From: Chitinispirillales bacterium ANBcel5
GTDB lineage: Bacteria > Fibrobacterota > Chitinivibrionia > Chitinivibrionales > Chitinispirillaceae
Length of the DNA stretch: 64,000 nt
Assembly: GCA_029688955.1 (NCBI GenBank)
Contig: JARUKZ010000020.1
Location: 1 to 64,000 of the forward strand
Direction of reading: 5' to 3'
In this document: one piece after another, positions 45,145 to 54,623 of the stretch
Numbering within the stretch: position 1 is the stretch's first letter
Layout of the letters: every line of letters starts with the position of its first letter
Made by a program: the position numbers and the translations under genes
Notes under the pieces: generated by a model
Told to the model about the DNA's origin: nothing
What the model saw: the letters and a program-made list of their open reading frames with translations, nothing else
Databases searched by the model: none

Positions 45145-46241
45145 ATAAAGAGAAACGTGGTTGCCTCGATTTGGTAAAAGTTGTTCCAGTGTGGTTTAAT
45201 AATAATGGCCCCGAATCGGATGTGGTTGTTTCAAGCAGGATTCGCCTGGCACGTAATTTGGACAACCATCAGTTTCCCTTTCAGGCATCATTGAAAGAGC
45301 GCAAAACCGTTTTCAAAAAGATCACAGAGGTGTTTGATAGTGGGGCTCAGTTTAAAACCTTTGAGGTGATAAATTTTTCCCGGCTTCGGGAGCTGGAGCA
45401 GCAGTTTCTGGTGGAGGAGCGGGTGGTAAGCCCTGATATGCTTAAGATGGATGGAGACAGAGGGGTCGTATGTGATTCTTCCCGGCGTGTGAATATAATG
45501 GTAAACGAAGAGGATCATCTTCGTTTTCAGTGTATTGATTCAGGCTTTCGCGCACAGGAGATGTGGGAAGTGCTGGATATGCTAGATGATACTATCGGTA
45601 AAAAATTTAAGTATGCTTATGATAATAAAATGGGCTTTTTGACCTGTTGCCCCACTAACTCCGGAACCGGTTTGAGGGTTTCGTTTTTGCTTCATTTACC
45701 AGGCCTTGTGCTCACAAAGTCTATTGATGCAGTGTTACAGGGTGCAAGTCAGATGGGGTTATCAACGCGAGGTTTTTTCGGAGAGAATTCTGATGTCATG
45801 GGTAACTTCTTTCAGCTCTCTAATCAGGCAACTATGGGTTCACATGAACAGGAGTTTGTTGACACTACCTGCAAAACTATCTCTGAAATTATCAGCAATG
45901 AACGCAAAGCAAGAGAGAGGGTGATGAGAGATGCCTCTCTTGAATTGAGTGATAAAGTATATAGATCATTTGGCATTCTAACTCATGCCCGAACACTAAG
46001 CTTATCAGAGCTTTTAAATCTTACCAGCGCATTACGGCTTGGAATACATTGCGGTGTTTTTGATGCATTTTCTGTTGAGCAGTTAAATCGCATAATCTGT
46101 ATGAGTATGCCGGCCCATCTTCAGATTCATCGCAGCACTGCCATGAATGAGGAGGAGCTGAGTATAGCGCGGGCTGAGTTGGTCAGAGATTTGCTCGCAA
46201 AGAAGAGAAGGCGGAAAAAAAGTACACAATCCTTGAAATAA
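45141..46241 (+). CDS. mcsB: protein-arginine kinase McsB
   Basis: Phosphorylates arginine on damaged proteins, marking them for ClpC-ClpP. The phosphagen-kinase-type catalytic domain shows VVVSSRIRLARNLDNHQFPF, TCCPTNSGTGLRVSFLLHLP and GFFGENSDVMGNFFQLSNQA. The C-terminal part has MPAHLQ and then EEELSIARAELVRDLL. The allosteric phosphoarginine-binding RDxxRA motif described for Bacillus McsB is not preserved; the corresponding residues read LSIARA. Length is normal at 366 residues. It is coupled to mcsA by an ATGA overlap and lies 53 bp from clpC. Confidence 0.94.
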   Translation: MNKEKRGCLDLVKVVPVWFNNNGPESDVVVSSRIRLARNLDNHQFPFQASLKERKTVFKKITEVFDSGAQFKTFEVINFSRLRELEQQFLVEERVVSPDMLKMDGDRGVVCDSSRRVNIMVNEEDHLRFQCIDSGFRAQEMWEVLDMLDDTIGKKFKYAYDNKMGFLTCCPTNSGTGLRVSFLLHLPGLVLTKSIDAVLQGASQMGLSTRGFFGENSDVMGNFFQLSNQATMGSHEQEFVDTTCKTISEIISNERKARERVMRDASLELSDKVYRSFGILTHARTLSLSELLNLTSALRLGIHCGVFDAFSVEQLNRIICMSMPAHLQIHRSTAMNEEELSIARAELVRDLLAKKRRRKKSTQSLK

Positions 46242-46294
46242 TCAAAATTGAAAAAACGTGCACTCTGGGTATAAAAATCTGGAAGGAAGAATAG

Positions 46295-48721
46295 ATGATG
46301 AATGGGATGTTTACAGATCGTGTAAAAAAGGTGATGCAGATAGCCAGAGAGGAATCTGTGAGGCTTGGCAACGACTATGTGGGTACCGAGCACCTTCTTC
46401 TTGGACTTATTAAAGAAGGGGATGGGGTTGCGGTAGCAGTTATGCGAAGCATGGGTGTGGATCTTGAAGAGCTGACTAACAGCATAGAAAAGACCATTAC
46501 CTCCACTGGCGGAATGATGACTATCGGTCAGATGCTTCCATTCACTCCTCGGGCCAAAAAGGTGCTGGAAATAGCTGCAAATGAGGCCAGGTCAATGTCT
46601 CACAAATATATCGGTACCGAGCATCTACTGCTTGCTTTGATGAAAGACACAGAATCAGCTGCTGCAAACGCATTAGCTTCTTCGGGGCTCGATTATGAGC
46701 GGGTGAAGGAAGAGATAAACAGAGTATTGCGTGGTGGTGAATCTGTAAGTGGCACTAAAGAAAAGAGTAAAACTCCATTTCTGGATCACTTCGGGCGCGA
46801 TCTTACTGCTATGGCTAAGGAAAATAAGCTCGACCCTGTTATAGGTCGGGAAAAAGAGATCGAGCGCGTCGTTCAGATCTTAAGCCGCAGAAAGAAAAAC
46901 AATCCGGTTCTTATTGGGGAGCCGGGGATAGGGAAAACTGCCATCGTCGAAGGATTAGCTCAAAAAGTGGTGGAAAAAAATATCCCTCAGGTGCTCGAAA
47001 ATAAAAGAGTTATCAATCTGGATATGGCATCCATGGTGGCTGGAACAAAATACCGGGGCCAGTTTGAAGAAAGACTTAAAGCTCTTATGGTGGAGCTTCA
47101 GAAAAATGAAAACATCATTATCTTTATCGACGAATTGCACACAATCGTTGGTGCTGGTGGCTCAGAAGGCAGTCTCGATGCATCGAATATTTTTAAACCC
47201 GCCCTTTCACGAGGTGAAATTCAGTGCATAGGTGCTACAACTCTTGATGAGTATCGCAAGTATATCGAAAAAGATGGTGCTTTGGCTCGTCGCTTTCAAA
47301 CAATTATGGTCGATCCGCCAAGTGTGGCTGAAACTGTACAGATTCTCTCCGGTTTGCGGCATAACTATGAGGATCATCACAAAGTTACCTATACAGATAA
47401 AGCTATCGATTCTGCTGTTAAGCTGTCGGATCGCTATATAAGCGATCGTTTCCTGCCGGATAAAGCAATCGATATTATCGATGAGGCCGGTGCCCGCAAA
47501 AGACTCTCCAGTATGGAGATCCCTACCGAAATTAGAGATATGGAGAAGGAAATCTCAGGTGTGGTACGGGAGAAGGAAAGTGCTGTTGAGCAGCAGGAGT
47601 TTGAACGTGCTGCAAAGCTTAGGGATAAGCAGGAGAAGCTTAAAGGGACACTTCTGGAGAAAAAGGCACTGTGGCGAAAGAGTAAGGCTGAGGAGCGATT
47701 ACTTGTGGACGAGAGCACTGTAACCGAAGTTATTGCAACTATGACCGGTATTCCATTAGCTCGTCTCGCAGAAGAGGAAACTAAGAAAATTATTAACCTT
47801 GAAGATGAGCTGCGTCGCAGAGTTATAGGGCAGGACAGAGCTTTGGAAGCAGTGGCAAGGGCTATCCGCAGATCACGGGCCGGTTTACACAATGTTCGCC
47901 GTCCTATCGCATCATTTATCTTCCTTGGCCCAACTGGTGTAGGTAAAACCGAACTTGCTAAAGCTCTCTCTCAATCGCTTTTTGATACAGAAGACGCAAT
48001 GGTTCGCATCGACATGTCTGAATACATGGAAAAGTTTGCTGTTTCACGTCTGGTTGGTGCTCCTCCGGGATACGTGGGGTATGAAGAGGGGGGACAGCTT
48101 ACAGAGAAGATAAGGAAAAAGCCATATTCAGTTGTTCTGCTTGATGAAGTTGAAAAGGCTCATCCTGATGTGTTTAACATTCTTTTGCAAATTCTTGATG
48201 ATGGGGTTCTTACCGATGCTTACGGTCGTCATGTTAATTTCAAGAACACCATAATCATTATGACATCAAATGCTGGTACGCGTGATGTGAAAAAGAGTGG
48301 AACTGTGGGGTTTGGGAAAACAACTGCAGCTACAGGGTACGAAGCCATGAAGGCGAAAGTAACAGATGAGCTTAAAAGAATTTTTAATCCTGAATTTCTC
48401 AATCGGGTGGATGAAACAATTGTTTTCAACCCGTTGGGTAAATCCGAAATCGCCCAAATTATTGAAATACAGCTTAGAGAGCTCCAGGAAAGGCTCTCAG
48501 AGCGCAATATTCAGATAAATGTAGATCAGGAAGTTAAAACTCACCTGGTAAACGAGGGGTATGATCCGGTTCTTGGGGCGCGTCCATTGCGCCGTTCTAT
48601 ACAACGCCAGTTAGAGGATCCTCTTGCCGAGGAGTTTCTTGAGGGGCGGTTTCAGGACGGGGACACAATAATCGTGACTATGAAAGAGGAAAAGGTCGAT
48701 TTTTCTAAACCCGGGTCCTAA
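46295..48721 (+). CDS. clpC: ClpC AAA+ unfoldase
   Basis: Hexameric HSP100 unfoldase that delivers substrates to ClpP. The 808 residues comprise two N-domain Clp repeats (FTDRVKKVMQIAREES, FTPRAKKVLEIAANEA), a D1 AAA domain with GEPGIGKTAIVEG near 208, and a middle domain with a UVR motif (FERAAKLRDKQEKL near 437) characteristic of ClpC. The D2 AAA domain has GPTGVGKTELAK near 546. The ClpP-docking loop is probably TVGFGK. Neighbouring mcsA-mcsB makes this a phosphoarginine-directed system. A classical terminator follows 31 bp after the stop. Confidence 0.97.
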   Translation: MMNGMFTDRVKKVMQIAREESVRLGNDYVGTEHLLLGLIKEGDGVAVAVMRSMGVDLEELTNSIEKTITSTGGMMTIGQMLPFTPRAKKVLEIAANEARSMSHKYIGTEHLLLALMKDTESAAANALASSGLDYERVKEEINRVLRGGESVSGTKEKSKTPFLDHFGRDLTAMAKENKLDPVIGREKEIERVVQILSRRKKNNPVLIGEPGIGKTAIVEGLAQKVVEKNIPQVLENKRVINLDMASMVAGTKYRGQFEERLKALMVELQKNENIIIFIDELHTIVGAGGSEGSLDASNIFKPALSRGEIQCIGATTLDEYRKYIEKDGALARRFQTIMVDPPSVAETVQILSGLRHNYEDHHKVTYTDKAIDSAVKLSDRYISDRFLPDKAIDIIDEAGARKRLSSMEIPTEIRDMEKEISGVVREKESAVEQQEFERAAKLRDKQEKLKGTLLEKKALWRKSKAEERLLVDESTVTEVIATMTGIPLARLAEEETKKIINLEDELRRRVIGQDRALEAVARAIRRSRAGLHNVRRPIASFIFLGPTGVGKTELAKALSQSLFDTEDAMVRIDMSEYMEKFAVSRLVGAPPGYVGYEEGGQLTEKIRKKPYSVVLLDEVEKAHPDVFNILLQILDDGVLTDAYGRHVNFKNTIIIMTSNAGTRDVKKSGTVGFGKTTAATGYEAMKAKVTDELKRIFNPEFLNRVDETIVFNPLGKSEIAQIIEIQLRELQERLSERNIQINVDQEVKTHLVNEGYDPVLGARPLRRSIQRQLEDPLAEEFLEGRFQDGDTIIVTMKEEKVDFSKPGS

Positions 48722-48751
48722 TAAAAACGCAATCTTTAGTGATGCTTCTGT

Positions 48752-48796
48752 GCCCTGTTTCGCAAATTTTGCCTGAAACAGGGCTTTGTTTTTTAA
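48752..48796 (+). terminator. Rho-independent terminator after clpC
   Basis: GCCCTGTTTC (48752-48761) pairs perfectly with GAAACAGGGC (48775-48784) around a 13-base loop. TTTG and TTTTTT follow, making a textbook terminator for the mcsA-mcsB-clpC unit. Confidence 0.88.
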
Positions 48797-49225
48797 TAGA
48801 AATTCTAATATTGCGATCTTAGTAGTGAGAAAAAGAGAATTGATCAATAAACAGACTACCTAAGCGAAAACCTGAGTAGAAAAAAAGTGATGCTTGGTAC
48901 ATTCCTTGTGAAACATCACCATGTTCTTCCTAGGTATGAGGCTTTGCTGGGAATAACCTGACCCGTATTTTGACCTGGACAGAGATATTTGAATGCGTGA
49001 CATACGTAATATTATATTTAAGAGTTTTATAGGCAATATCATAAAGGCGGCACAGCTGTGCTTGCAGCTTGTGACAGTGTTTAGCACCCCGGTTACCGCC
49101 ACAGATAACTCTGTCGTGTTGAGAAATGTGTTATCATTGGCAGGTTCTGTCTTCTTTAGCACAGAACCTGTTCTCCGCAATAAAGGACATTTGAAAATCA
49201 TCCTGTTTACTGAAGGGTTTGTTTA
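48797..49225. other. intergenic region upstream of bamA
   Basis: About 430 bp with no gene I can support. A 77-codon open frame on the + strand (48993-49226) abuts bamA but has no recognisable protein features. The region ends in the hairpin described at 49141-49170. It probably contains the promoter for the bamA-skp-lpx block. Confidence 0.4.
49141..49170. repeat. 10-bp perfect inverted repeat in the bamA leader
   Basis: CAGGTTCTGT (49141-49150) and ACAGAACCTG (49161-49170) form a 10-bp stem with a 10-base loop, 55 bp before the bamA start. TTCTCC follows rather than a T-run. It could be an attenuator-like hairpin, an operator or an RNA stabiliser. Confidence 0.55.
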
Positions 49226-51538
49226 ATGATGGAAAAAAAACTACTGGTTATAGCTGTAACCATTATGTGTTTTGGAATTGGTGTTACTCATGGCAAGATA
49301 CTGGATACTCTTAAAATTGAAGGTCTTGTTCATACTCGTGAAGCTGTTGTTCGCAATACCATACCACTAAGAAGTGGCGCTTCCTTCGCCTCCACTGATG
49401 TTCAGGAAGCCATTCGTACACTTTTTGCAATGGGTGCATTTCGTTCTGTAGATTTTTATATCACAGAAGAAAGCGAAACCAACGCGTCACTTCTGTTGAA
49501 AGTTGAAGAATATCCTCTATGCTTGAGTATTGAATTTCATGGAAACAGGCGGCTAAAAACAGATGAACTTGAAGAAGATCTGGGTTTAGTTCCAAATCAG
49601 GTGGCTTCAGATGCCCTTTTGCACAAAACAGTAAGTAATATTAGAGATAAGTATATCGAGGAGGGACATCGATTAGTTGAAATAGATGTAGAGCTTGTTG
49701 ATGCAAAAATACCGGGAACCGCGATAGCTAAATACACAATCGATGAGGGGCCGCGGGTTAGAATTAGTGAGATCTCTTTTAAAGGAAATTCTCACATAAG
49801 CGATTCAAGGCTCTCCAGGGAGTTTAATACTAAAGAGAGAACCTGGTGGTTGTTTCGTCGTGGTTACTTTGATGAAACTCTTTATCGTTCCCATCTCGAT
49901 TCATTGGTTATGTTTTATAATGAACAGGGATACCTTGATGCTGCAATCGAGAATGATTCTATCTGGTATTCTGAGTCCCAGGAAGAAATATTCATAGAGA
50001 TTACAATTGATGAAGGGGATCGTTATTATACCGGTGATATTTTCTTTACAGGTAATTCGGTCTTAGATGATGAAACACTAGCCTCGCGTGTTGCTATGCG
50101 TAAAGGTCGTCATTTTGAGGCTAGTCGTTTTGAAATGACAAAGGCTCTTATTGAGGATGCCTACAGGGAAGAGGGACACTTATGGGTTAGAATCGATGAT
50201 AAGCCAACCTTTAGGGGTGATACTATTGATGTAGTAATGAATATTCATGAGGGGCGCCCTGCGATTGTTAGAAGGATAGATATTCAGGGTAATGATAAAA
50301 CTATGGAGAAAGTAATAAGGCGTGAGTTGGAGCTTGTGCCCGGGCAGAGATACAGGCAGTCTCAGATGGTACGTAGTCATCAAAATCTTCACCGCTTAGG
50401 TTACTTCGAAAATATTATGCCAGATCTAAAGCCCAATGAAGATGGTACTATTGATCTAATATTTCATATAGCTGAAAAAGATAATATCGGACAACTTACT
50501 ATTGGTGCAGCGTACAGTCAGACCGATAACTTTACGGGTACTTTTTCTACTGCGATACCAAATTTCAGAGGTGCTGGCCAGGAACTTAAAGTCGATCTTC
50601 AGGCTGGTTCGAGGCGTAGAACGGTCAATCTTGGATTCACCGATCCATGGGCTTTTGATACTCCCTGGTGGCTTACCGGGACAGTGTTTTATGATAGATC
50701 TATTTTCGATCGTATCGAAAGAGATGCCGATCTGGAAGAGGCTACCAGGCGGGATACCGCAACAAGCATAGGGTTTCGTACTGGTGTCGGTCGTTCAAGA
50801 ATGAGTTGGCCTGATGATAAATTTAGGGTTAATGCAATTTATCAGCTAAGCCGGGAGGAGACGAACTATAAAACCGATACCGTTCCTGAGCTGGGATTGC
50901 AGATAATGGAATCAGGGACTTTAAGCAGGCTTACCTTTAATATCGAGCGTTACGATTTCGATATGCCACTTTTTCCAAACAGTGGTTCACGCCTCAGAAT
51001 CAGACCGGAAATAGCCGGCATAGGGGGAGATTACTCCTATCTTAAAGGAACCTTTGATTATGAGCATTATTTTCAGCTTCCCTGGAATCTGGTGCTGGGT
51101 TCGGAAACCAGAATGGGATTGATTCATAATCTTGGTAGAGACATTAAAATTTCAAGACTTGATCTCTTTTCTGCAGGAGGAGTATACAGTGATGGTACCA
51201 TTCGCGGTTATCCTGATTTTGAATTCGGTGGGCGGTATAGGGATAATGGTGATGGAATAGCAATGCTTACATCCAGTCTGCAGCTTCGCTATCCCCTGGT
51301 TGATCAACAGGTGTATTTGGCGCTTTTTGCTGATGTGGGTAATACCTGGTCCAGAATATCTGATATGAGTCTTAATGACCTCTATAAGGGAGTGGGTTTT
51401 GGTTTAAGGGTAAATGTTCCTATGCTGGGAATCATGGGTTTTGATTTTGCGTGGGGACTGGATGATACAAGCCGAGATACTTTTAGAGAAGAACCTAGCG
51501 GTTTTCAGTTACATTTTATCATGAATCAGGGATTTTAA
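49226..51538 (+). CDS. bamA: outer-membrane protein assembly factor BamA
   Basis: Omp85-family insertase for outer-membrane beta-barrels. The 770-residue protein has a signal peptide (cleavage near THG), then about five POTRA domains (ILDTLKIEGLVHTREAVVRN; RISEISFKGNSHISDSRLSR; TGDIFFTGNSVLDDETL; IVRRIDIQGNDKTMEKVIRR). The 16-strand barrel includes IRGYPDFEFGGRYRDNGDG (the VRGF-type lid-lock motif, here IRGY) and ends in Phe. It heads the OM-biogenesis block with skp and lpx genes downstream, a widely conserved order. Confidence 0.95.
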   Translation: MMEKKLLVIAVTIMCFGIGVTHGKILDTLKIEGLVHTREAVVRNTIPLRSGASFASTDVQEAIRTLFAMGAFRSVDFYITEESETNASLLLKVEEYPLCLSIEFHGNRRLKTDELEEDLGLVPNQVASDALLHKTVSNIRDKYIEEGHRLVEIDVELVDAKIPGTAIAKYTIDEGPRVRISEISFKGNSHISDSRLSREFNTKERTWWLFRRGYFDETLYRSHLDSLVMFYNEQGYLDAAIENDSIWYSESQEEIFIEITIDEGDRYYTGDIFFTGNSVLDDETLASRVAMRKGRHFEASRFEMTKALIEDAYREEGHLWVRIDDKPTFRGDTIDVVMNIHEGRPAIVRRIDIQGNDKTMEKVIRRELELVPGQRYRQSQMVRSHQNLHRLGYFENIMPDLKPNEDGTIDLIFHIAEKDNIGQLTIGAAYSQTDNFTGTFSTAIPNFRGAGQELKVDLQAGSRRRTVNLGFTDPWAFDTPWWLTGTVFYDRSIFDRIERDADLEEATRRDTATSIGFRTGVGRSRMSWPDDKFRVNAIYQLSREETNYKTDTVPELGLQIMESGTLSRLTFNIERYDFDMPLFPNSGSRLRIRPEIAGIGGDYSYLKGTFDYEHYFQLPWNLVLGSETRMGLIHNLGRDIKISRLDLFSAGGVYSDGTIRGYPDFEFGGRYRDNGDGIAMLTSSLQLRYPLVDQQVYLALFADVGNTWSRISDMSLNDLYKGVGFGLRVNVPMLGIMGFDFAWGLDDTSRDTFREEPSGFQLHFIMNQGF

Positions 51539-51602
51539 TTATTTTTTATATGTATGCTGTTTTGAGAACAGTATTTTCTCAGTATTAAAGGAGGAGTTAA
51601 TA

Positions 51603-52124
51603 ATGAACAGGCGCTTAATACTCAAAGGTATTGTATTGGTTTTAGCTGCGGTTTCAGTAGCAACTGCACAGATGAAAATTGGTTTCATCGACTCAGAAAG
51701 AATTTTTCTGGAGTATCATGGAACAGAATCTGCACAAAAGCAGTTCAATGAGGAAGTCGCAAAGTGGGAACAGGAAGCTTCACGACGTCAAAAAGAGCTT
51801 CGGGAGCTTCAGGAGCAGCTTGAAGGGCAGAGTCTTCTGCTTTCAAGTGAACGCAAACAGGAACTTGAAAACGAGTTACGCCAGAAGATGATGGCATATC
51901 AGGAGTTTCTGCAGCAAAAATTTGGCGAACGGGGTGAAGCTTTGATGAAAAATGAACAGCTTACAGGGCCCATTATCGAAAAAATTAATGTAATTATTCA
52001 AAAAATTGCCGAAGATGAGAATTACGATTATATATTAGACGCACGGGCTGGTGGAATTATTCATGCAAAAAGTGCTTATGATCTGAGTGATACTGTGATT
52101 AGAATTCTCAATGAAGGTAATTAA
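51603..52124 (+). CDS. skp: periplasmic chaperone Skp/OmpH
   Basis: Holds unfolded outer-membrane proteins in the periplasm for BamA. The 173-residue product has a signal peptide ending ATAQ, then the family opening MKIGFIDSERIFLEY. A long charged coiled coil (about 50-120, EASRRQKELRELQEQLEG) and the C-terminal DYILDARAGGIIHAKSAYDLSD follow. A strong AAAGGAGGAG ribosome site lies ahead of the ATG. It is placed between bamA and lpxD, as in Proteobacteria. Confidence 0.92.
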   Translation: MNRRLILKGIVLVLAAVSVATAQMKIGFIDSERIFLEYHGTESAQKQFNEEVAKWEQEASRRQKELRELQEQLEGQSLLLSSERKQELENELRQKMMAYQEFLQQKFGERGEALMKNEQLTGPIIEKINVIIQKIAEDENYDYILDARAGGIIHAKSAYDLSDTVIRILNEGN

Positions 52125-52127
52125 AAA

Positions 52128-53165
52128 GTGAAACTTACGGTAATTGCTGAGGCATTGGGTGCACCTCTGGCGCAGGAACACAAGGAAGTACAAATAACGA
52201 AGGTCTGTTCACCTGAGCAGGCCTGCAGTGATGGTATAACCTTTCTTTCTAATCCTGCCTATCTTCAAAAGGTTAAGGACTGTAGTGCAAAAGTAGTTAT
52301 AACTGCAGAAAACCAAACCATTGAGAATAAGATCAACCTTGAGGTCAAGGATCCGTATGTTGGCTATGCGCGTGTTGCGCAGTTATTTGAAGATCGCACG
52401 CCCGTTTTTGGAAAACAAATTTCACCTCATGCACTCATTGATCCATCTGCTTCTATCGCCCCCAACAGCTTTATTGGCCCTAACACTGTAATCGGGGCTA
52501 ACGTTACTATTGAGGGTGGCTGCCAAATCGCAGCTAACTGTGTCATAGAAAAGAACGTCCAAATTGGTGAAGGCACAAGGGTTGACTCCGGTGTTATCAT
52601 ACGCTGGGACTCTGTTATAGGCAAAAATGTGACTATCCAGTCTGGTGCCGTGATAGGAAGCGATGGGTTTGGCAACGCAAGAGAGAGTGGGGTATTTATT
52701 AGAATACCAGCGTTTGGAAACGTGATCATAGAGGATGATGCTGACATAGGAGCCTGCACTACTGTGGACAGAGGTAACTTCGAGCCAACTGTCATAAAAA
52801 GGGGAGTTAAACTGGACAACCTGGTTCATATTGCTCATAATGTTTCTATTGGAGAGCATTCTGCTATTGCTGCTCAGACTGGAATATCTGGCAGTACCCG
52901 ATTGGGAAAGAGGGTGATTATAGGAGGACAGGCTGGATTTGTCGGGCATATAGAGATTGGCGATGACACTTTTGTAGGGGCAAAGGCTGGTGTCAGTAAG
53001 GACACTAAACCGGGTTCTAAACTTACCGGATGTCCTGCGCGCGATCTTATGGGTATGAGGAGAATCGAGGCTGCTCAAAGTGAATTGCCTATGATGCGTA
53101 AGGAATTGAAAAAACTTCAAAAAGAGATAGATGCTTTAAAAGGTCGGTTGGCTTCAGAAGCATAA
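52128..53165 (+). CDS. lpxD: UDP-3-O-acylglucosamine N-acyltransferase
   Basis: Third step of lipid A synthesis. The 345 residues include the N-terminal uridine-binding domain ([16 protein letters not shown]) and a left-handed beta-helix of hexapeptide repeats ([20 protein letters not shown]). The catalytic region is [15 protein letters not shown], and a C-terminal helix follows ([16 protein letters not shown]). The GTG start at 52128 lies 3 bp after the skp stop. Confidence 0.96.
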   Translation: MKLTVIAEALGAPLAQEHKEVQITKVCSPEQACSDGITFLSNPAYLQKVKDCSAKVVITAENQTIENKINLEVKDPYVGYARVAQLFEDRTPVFGKQISPHALIDPSASIAPNSFIGPNTVIGANVTIEGGCQIAANCVIEKNVQIGEGTRVDSGVIIRWDSVIGKNVTIQSGAVIGSDGFGNARESGVFIRIPAFGNVIIEDDADIGACTTVDRGNFEPTVIKRGVKLDNLVHIAHNVSIGEHSAIAAQTGISGSTRLGKRVIIGGQAGFVGHIEIGDDTFVGAKAGVSKDTKPGSKLTGCPARDLMGMRRIEAAQSELPMMRKELKKLQKEIDALKGRLASEA

Positions 53166-53203
53166 TAGCTTTTCAAGATTAAGGAAAGGACTCAAGTGCA
53201 AAG

Positions 53204-54577
53204 ATGGCCCTTCAGCATACAATTGGAAAAAGTATATCATTAACAGGTACAGGCCTTCACACTGGTGTTTCAACTAAAGTTTCACTCAACCCTGCACCCG
53301 AGAATTACGGAATACGGTTTGTCAGGTCTGATCTGGAAAGTAAGCCCGAAATACCTGCTGATATCGACTATGTTGTTGACCTCGCAAGAGGTACCACAAT
53401 CGGTAAAGATGGAGTAAAGGTATATTCAATAGAGCATGTCATGTCTTGCTTTGCTGGTCTTGGTGTTGATAATTGCCGGGTAGAAGTTGGTGCGCAGGAA
53501 ATTCCTCTTATGGATGGAAGTGCGATGCCCTATGTTGAACTGGTTAAGAAAGCTGGGTTGGTTGAGCAAAAAGAAGAAAGGGAATATCTTTCGATAGATG
53601 AACCTTTAATGTATGTGAAAGGGGATGTGGCCCTGGGTGTTTTTCCACTGGATCACTTTAGAGTAACTCTTGAAATCGATTATAACTATCCAGCCCTGGG
53701 AGCGCAATACACTACTCTTTTTACTTTGGATGATTACGTAAAAGACTTTGCACCGGCCCGTACTTTCTGCTTTCTTTCCGAAATAGAAAAACTCAGGGAA
53801 AAGAACCTTATAAAGGGTGGATCGCTGGACAGCGCGCTTGTGGTACAGGATGTTGACTTAACAAGTGATCATGTTGATTATATGCGTAAGCTTTTTAACT
53901 ATCAAGGTCCTATCAAAGCTGGTGAAAATGGTTTCTTAAACAATACCACTTTAAGATTTTACAATGAACCTTGTCGACATAAGGCACTTGATCTTATTGG
54001 CGATCTTTATCTTTTAGGTAAGCCTCTTAATGCACATATCCTTGCAGCACGCACAGGACATGCCGCAAACATAGAGATGGCTAAAAGAATCAGATCACAT
54101 TTGAAAAAGAAAGCTAAAGCAGTAACATTAGATGATAACGGGCAGTTAAACCACGATGATATATTAAAAATTTTGCCTCATCGATATCCGTTTCTTATGG
54201 TTGATAAGGTACTTGAGGTTGAAACCGGTAAACGTATTGTAGCAGTTAAAAATGTTTCCTTCAATGAACCCTTTTTTCAGGGACACTTTCCTGGTAATCC
54301 TATTATGCCAGGGGTGCTTCAAGTCGAGGCTATTGCTCAGGCTGCAGGCATCATGGGATTATATAAAAAAGGAGCTGTACCGGATCCTGATGCTAAGGTA
54401 CTGTTCATGGGGGTAGATAATGCCCGTTTCAGAGGTATGGTACGACCTGGAGATGTGCTGCGCATAGAAGTTGATATGCTTCAGTTTAGACGAGGAACAG
54501 GTAAATTTGAAGGAAAATGTTACGTAGATAACAAATTAGTCTGTGAGGCCAAGGGTCTTGCGATGTTCGGGAAATAA
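53204..54577 (+). CDS. lpxC/fabZ: LpxC-FabZ fusion: UDP-3-O-acyl-GlcNAc deacetylase / 3-hydroxyacyl-ACP dehydratase
   Basis: A 457-residue bifunctional protein. Residues 1-300 are the zinc deacetylase LpxC: SLTGTGLHTG, SIEHVMSCFAGLGVDN with a zinc His, FAPARTFCFLSEIE, and CRHKALDLIGDLYLLG with the second His and zinc Asp. Residues about 315-457 are FabZ: ILPHRYPFLMVDKVLEVE with the catalytic His and GHFPGNPIMPGVLQVEAIAQ with the catalytic Glu. The fusion joins lipid A commitment to hydroxyacyl-ACP dehydration, balancing LPS and phospholipid synthesis. Such fusions are known in Bacteroidetes and relatives. Confidence 0.96.
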   Translation: MALQHTIGKSISLTGTGLHTGVSTKVSLNPAPENYGIRFVRSDLESKPEIPADIDYVVDLARGTTIGKDGVKVYSIEHVMSCFAGLGVDNCRVEVGAQEIPLMDGSAMPYVELVKKAGLVEQKEEREYLSIDEPLMYVKGDVALGVFPLDHFRVTLEIDYNYPALGAQYTTLFTLDDYVKDFAPARTFCFLSEIEKLREKNLIKGGSLDSALVVQDVDLTSDHVDYMRKLFNYQGPIKAGENGFLNNTTLRFYNEPCRHKALDLIGDLYLLGKPLNAHILAARTGHAANIEMAKRIRSHLKKKAKAVTLDDNGQLNHDDILKILPHRYPFLMVDKVLEVETGKRIVAVKNVSFNEPFFQGHFPGNPIMPGVLQVEAIAQAAGIMGLYKKGAVPDPDAKVLFMGVDNARFRGMVRPGDVLRIEVDMLQFRRGTGKFEGKCYVDNKLVCEAKGLAMFGK

Positions 54578-54623
54578 TGCAAAACAGTATATTGAAATAA
54601 CAGGGTGAAAAAAAGGTATAACT

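Noticed and set aside
47434-47892. 152-codon antisense frame over clpC
   Set aside because: Opposite conserved AAA+ and UVR coding sequence; Ser-rich low-complexity product.
48860-49201. 113-codon minus-strand open frame upstream of bamA
   Set aside because: No protein features, no ribosome site and no neighbours on that strand; judged non-coding.
48993-49226. 77-codon + strand open frame abutting bamA
   Set aside because: Weak ribosome site, no domain, and its end overlaps the bamA hairpin and start region. An antisense open frame covers the same bases, so chance is likely.
52422-53120. 232-codon antisense frame over lpxD
   Set aside because: Lies wholly opposite the unmistakable lpxD hexapeptide repeats, whose regular codons keep the reverse strand open.
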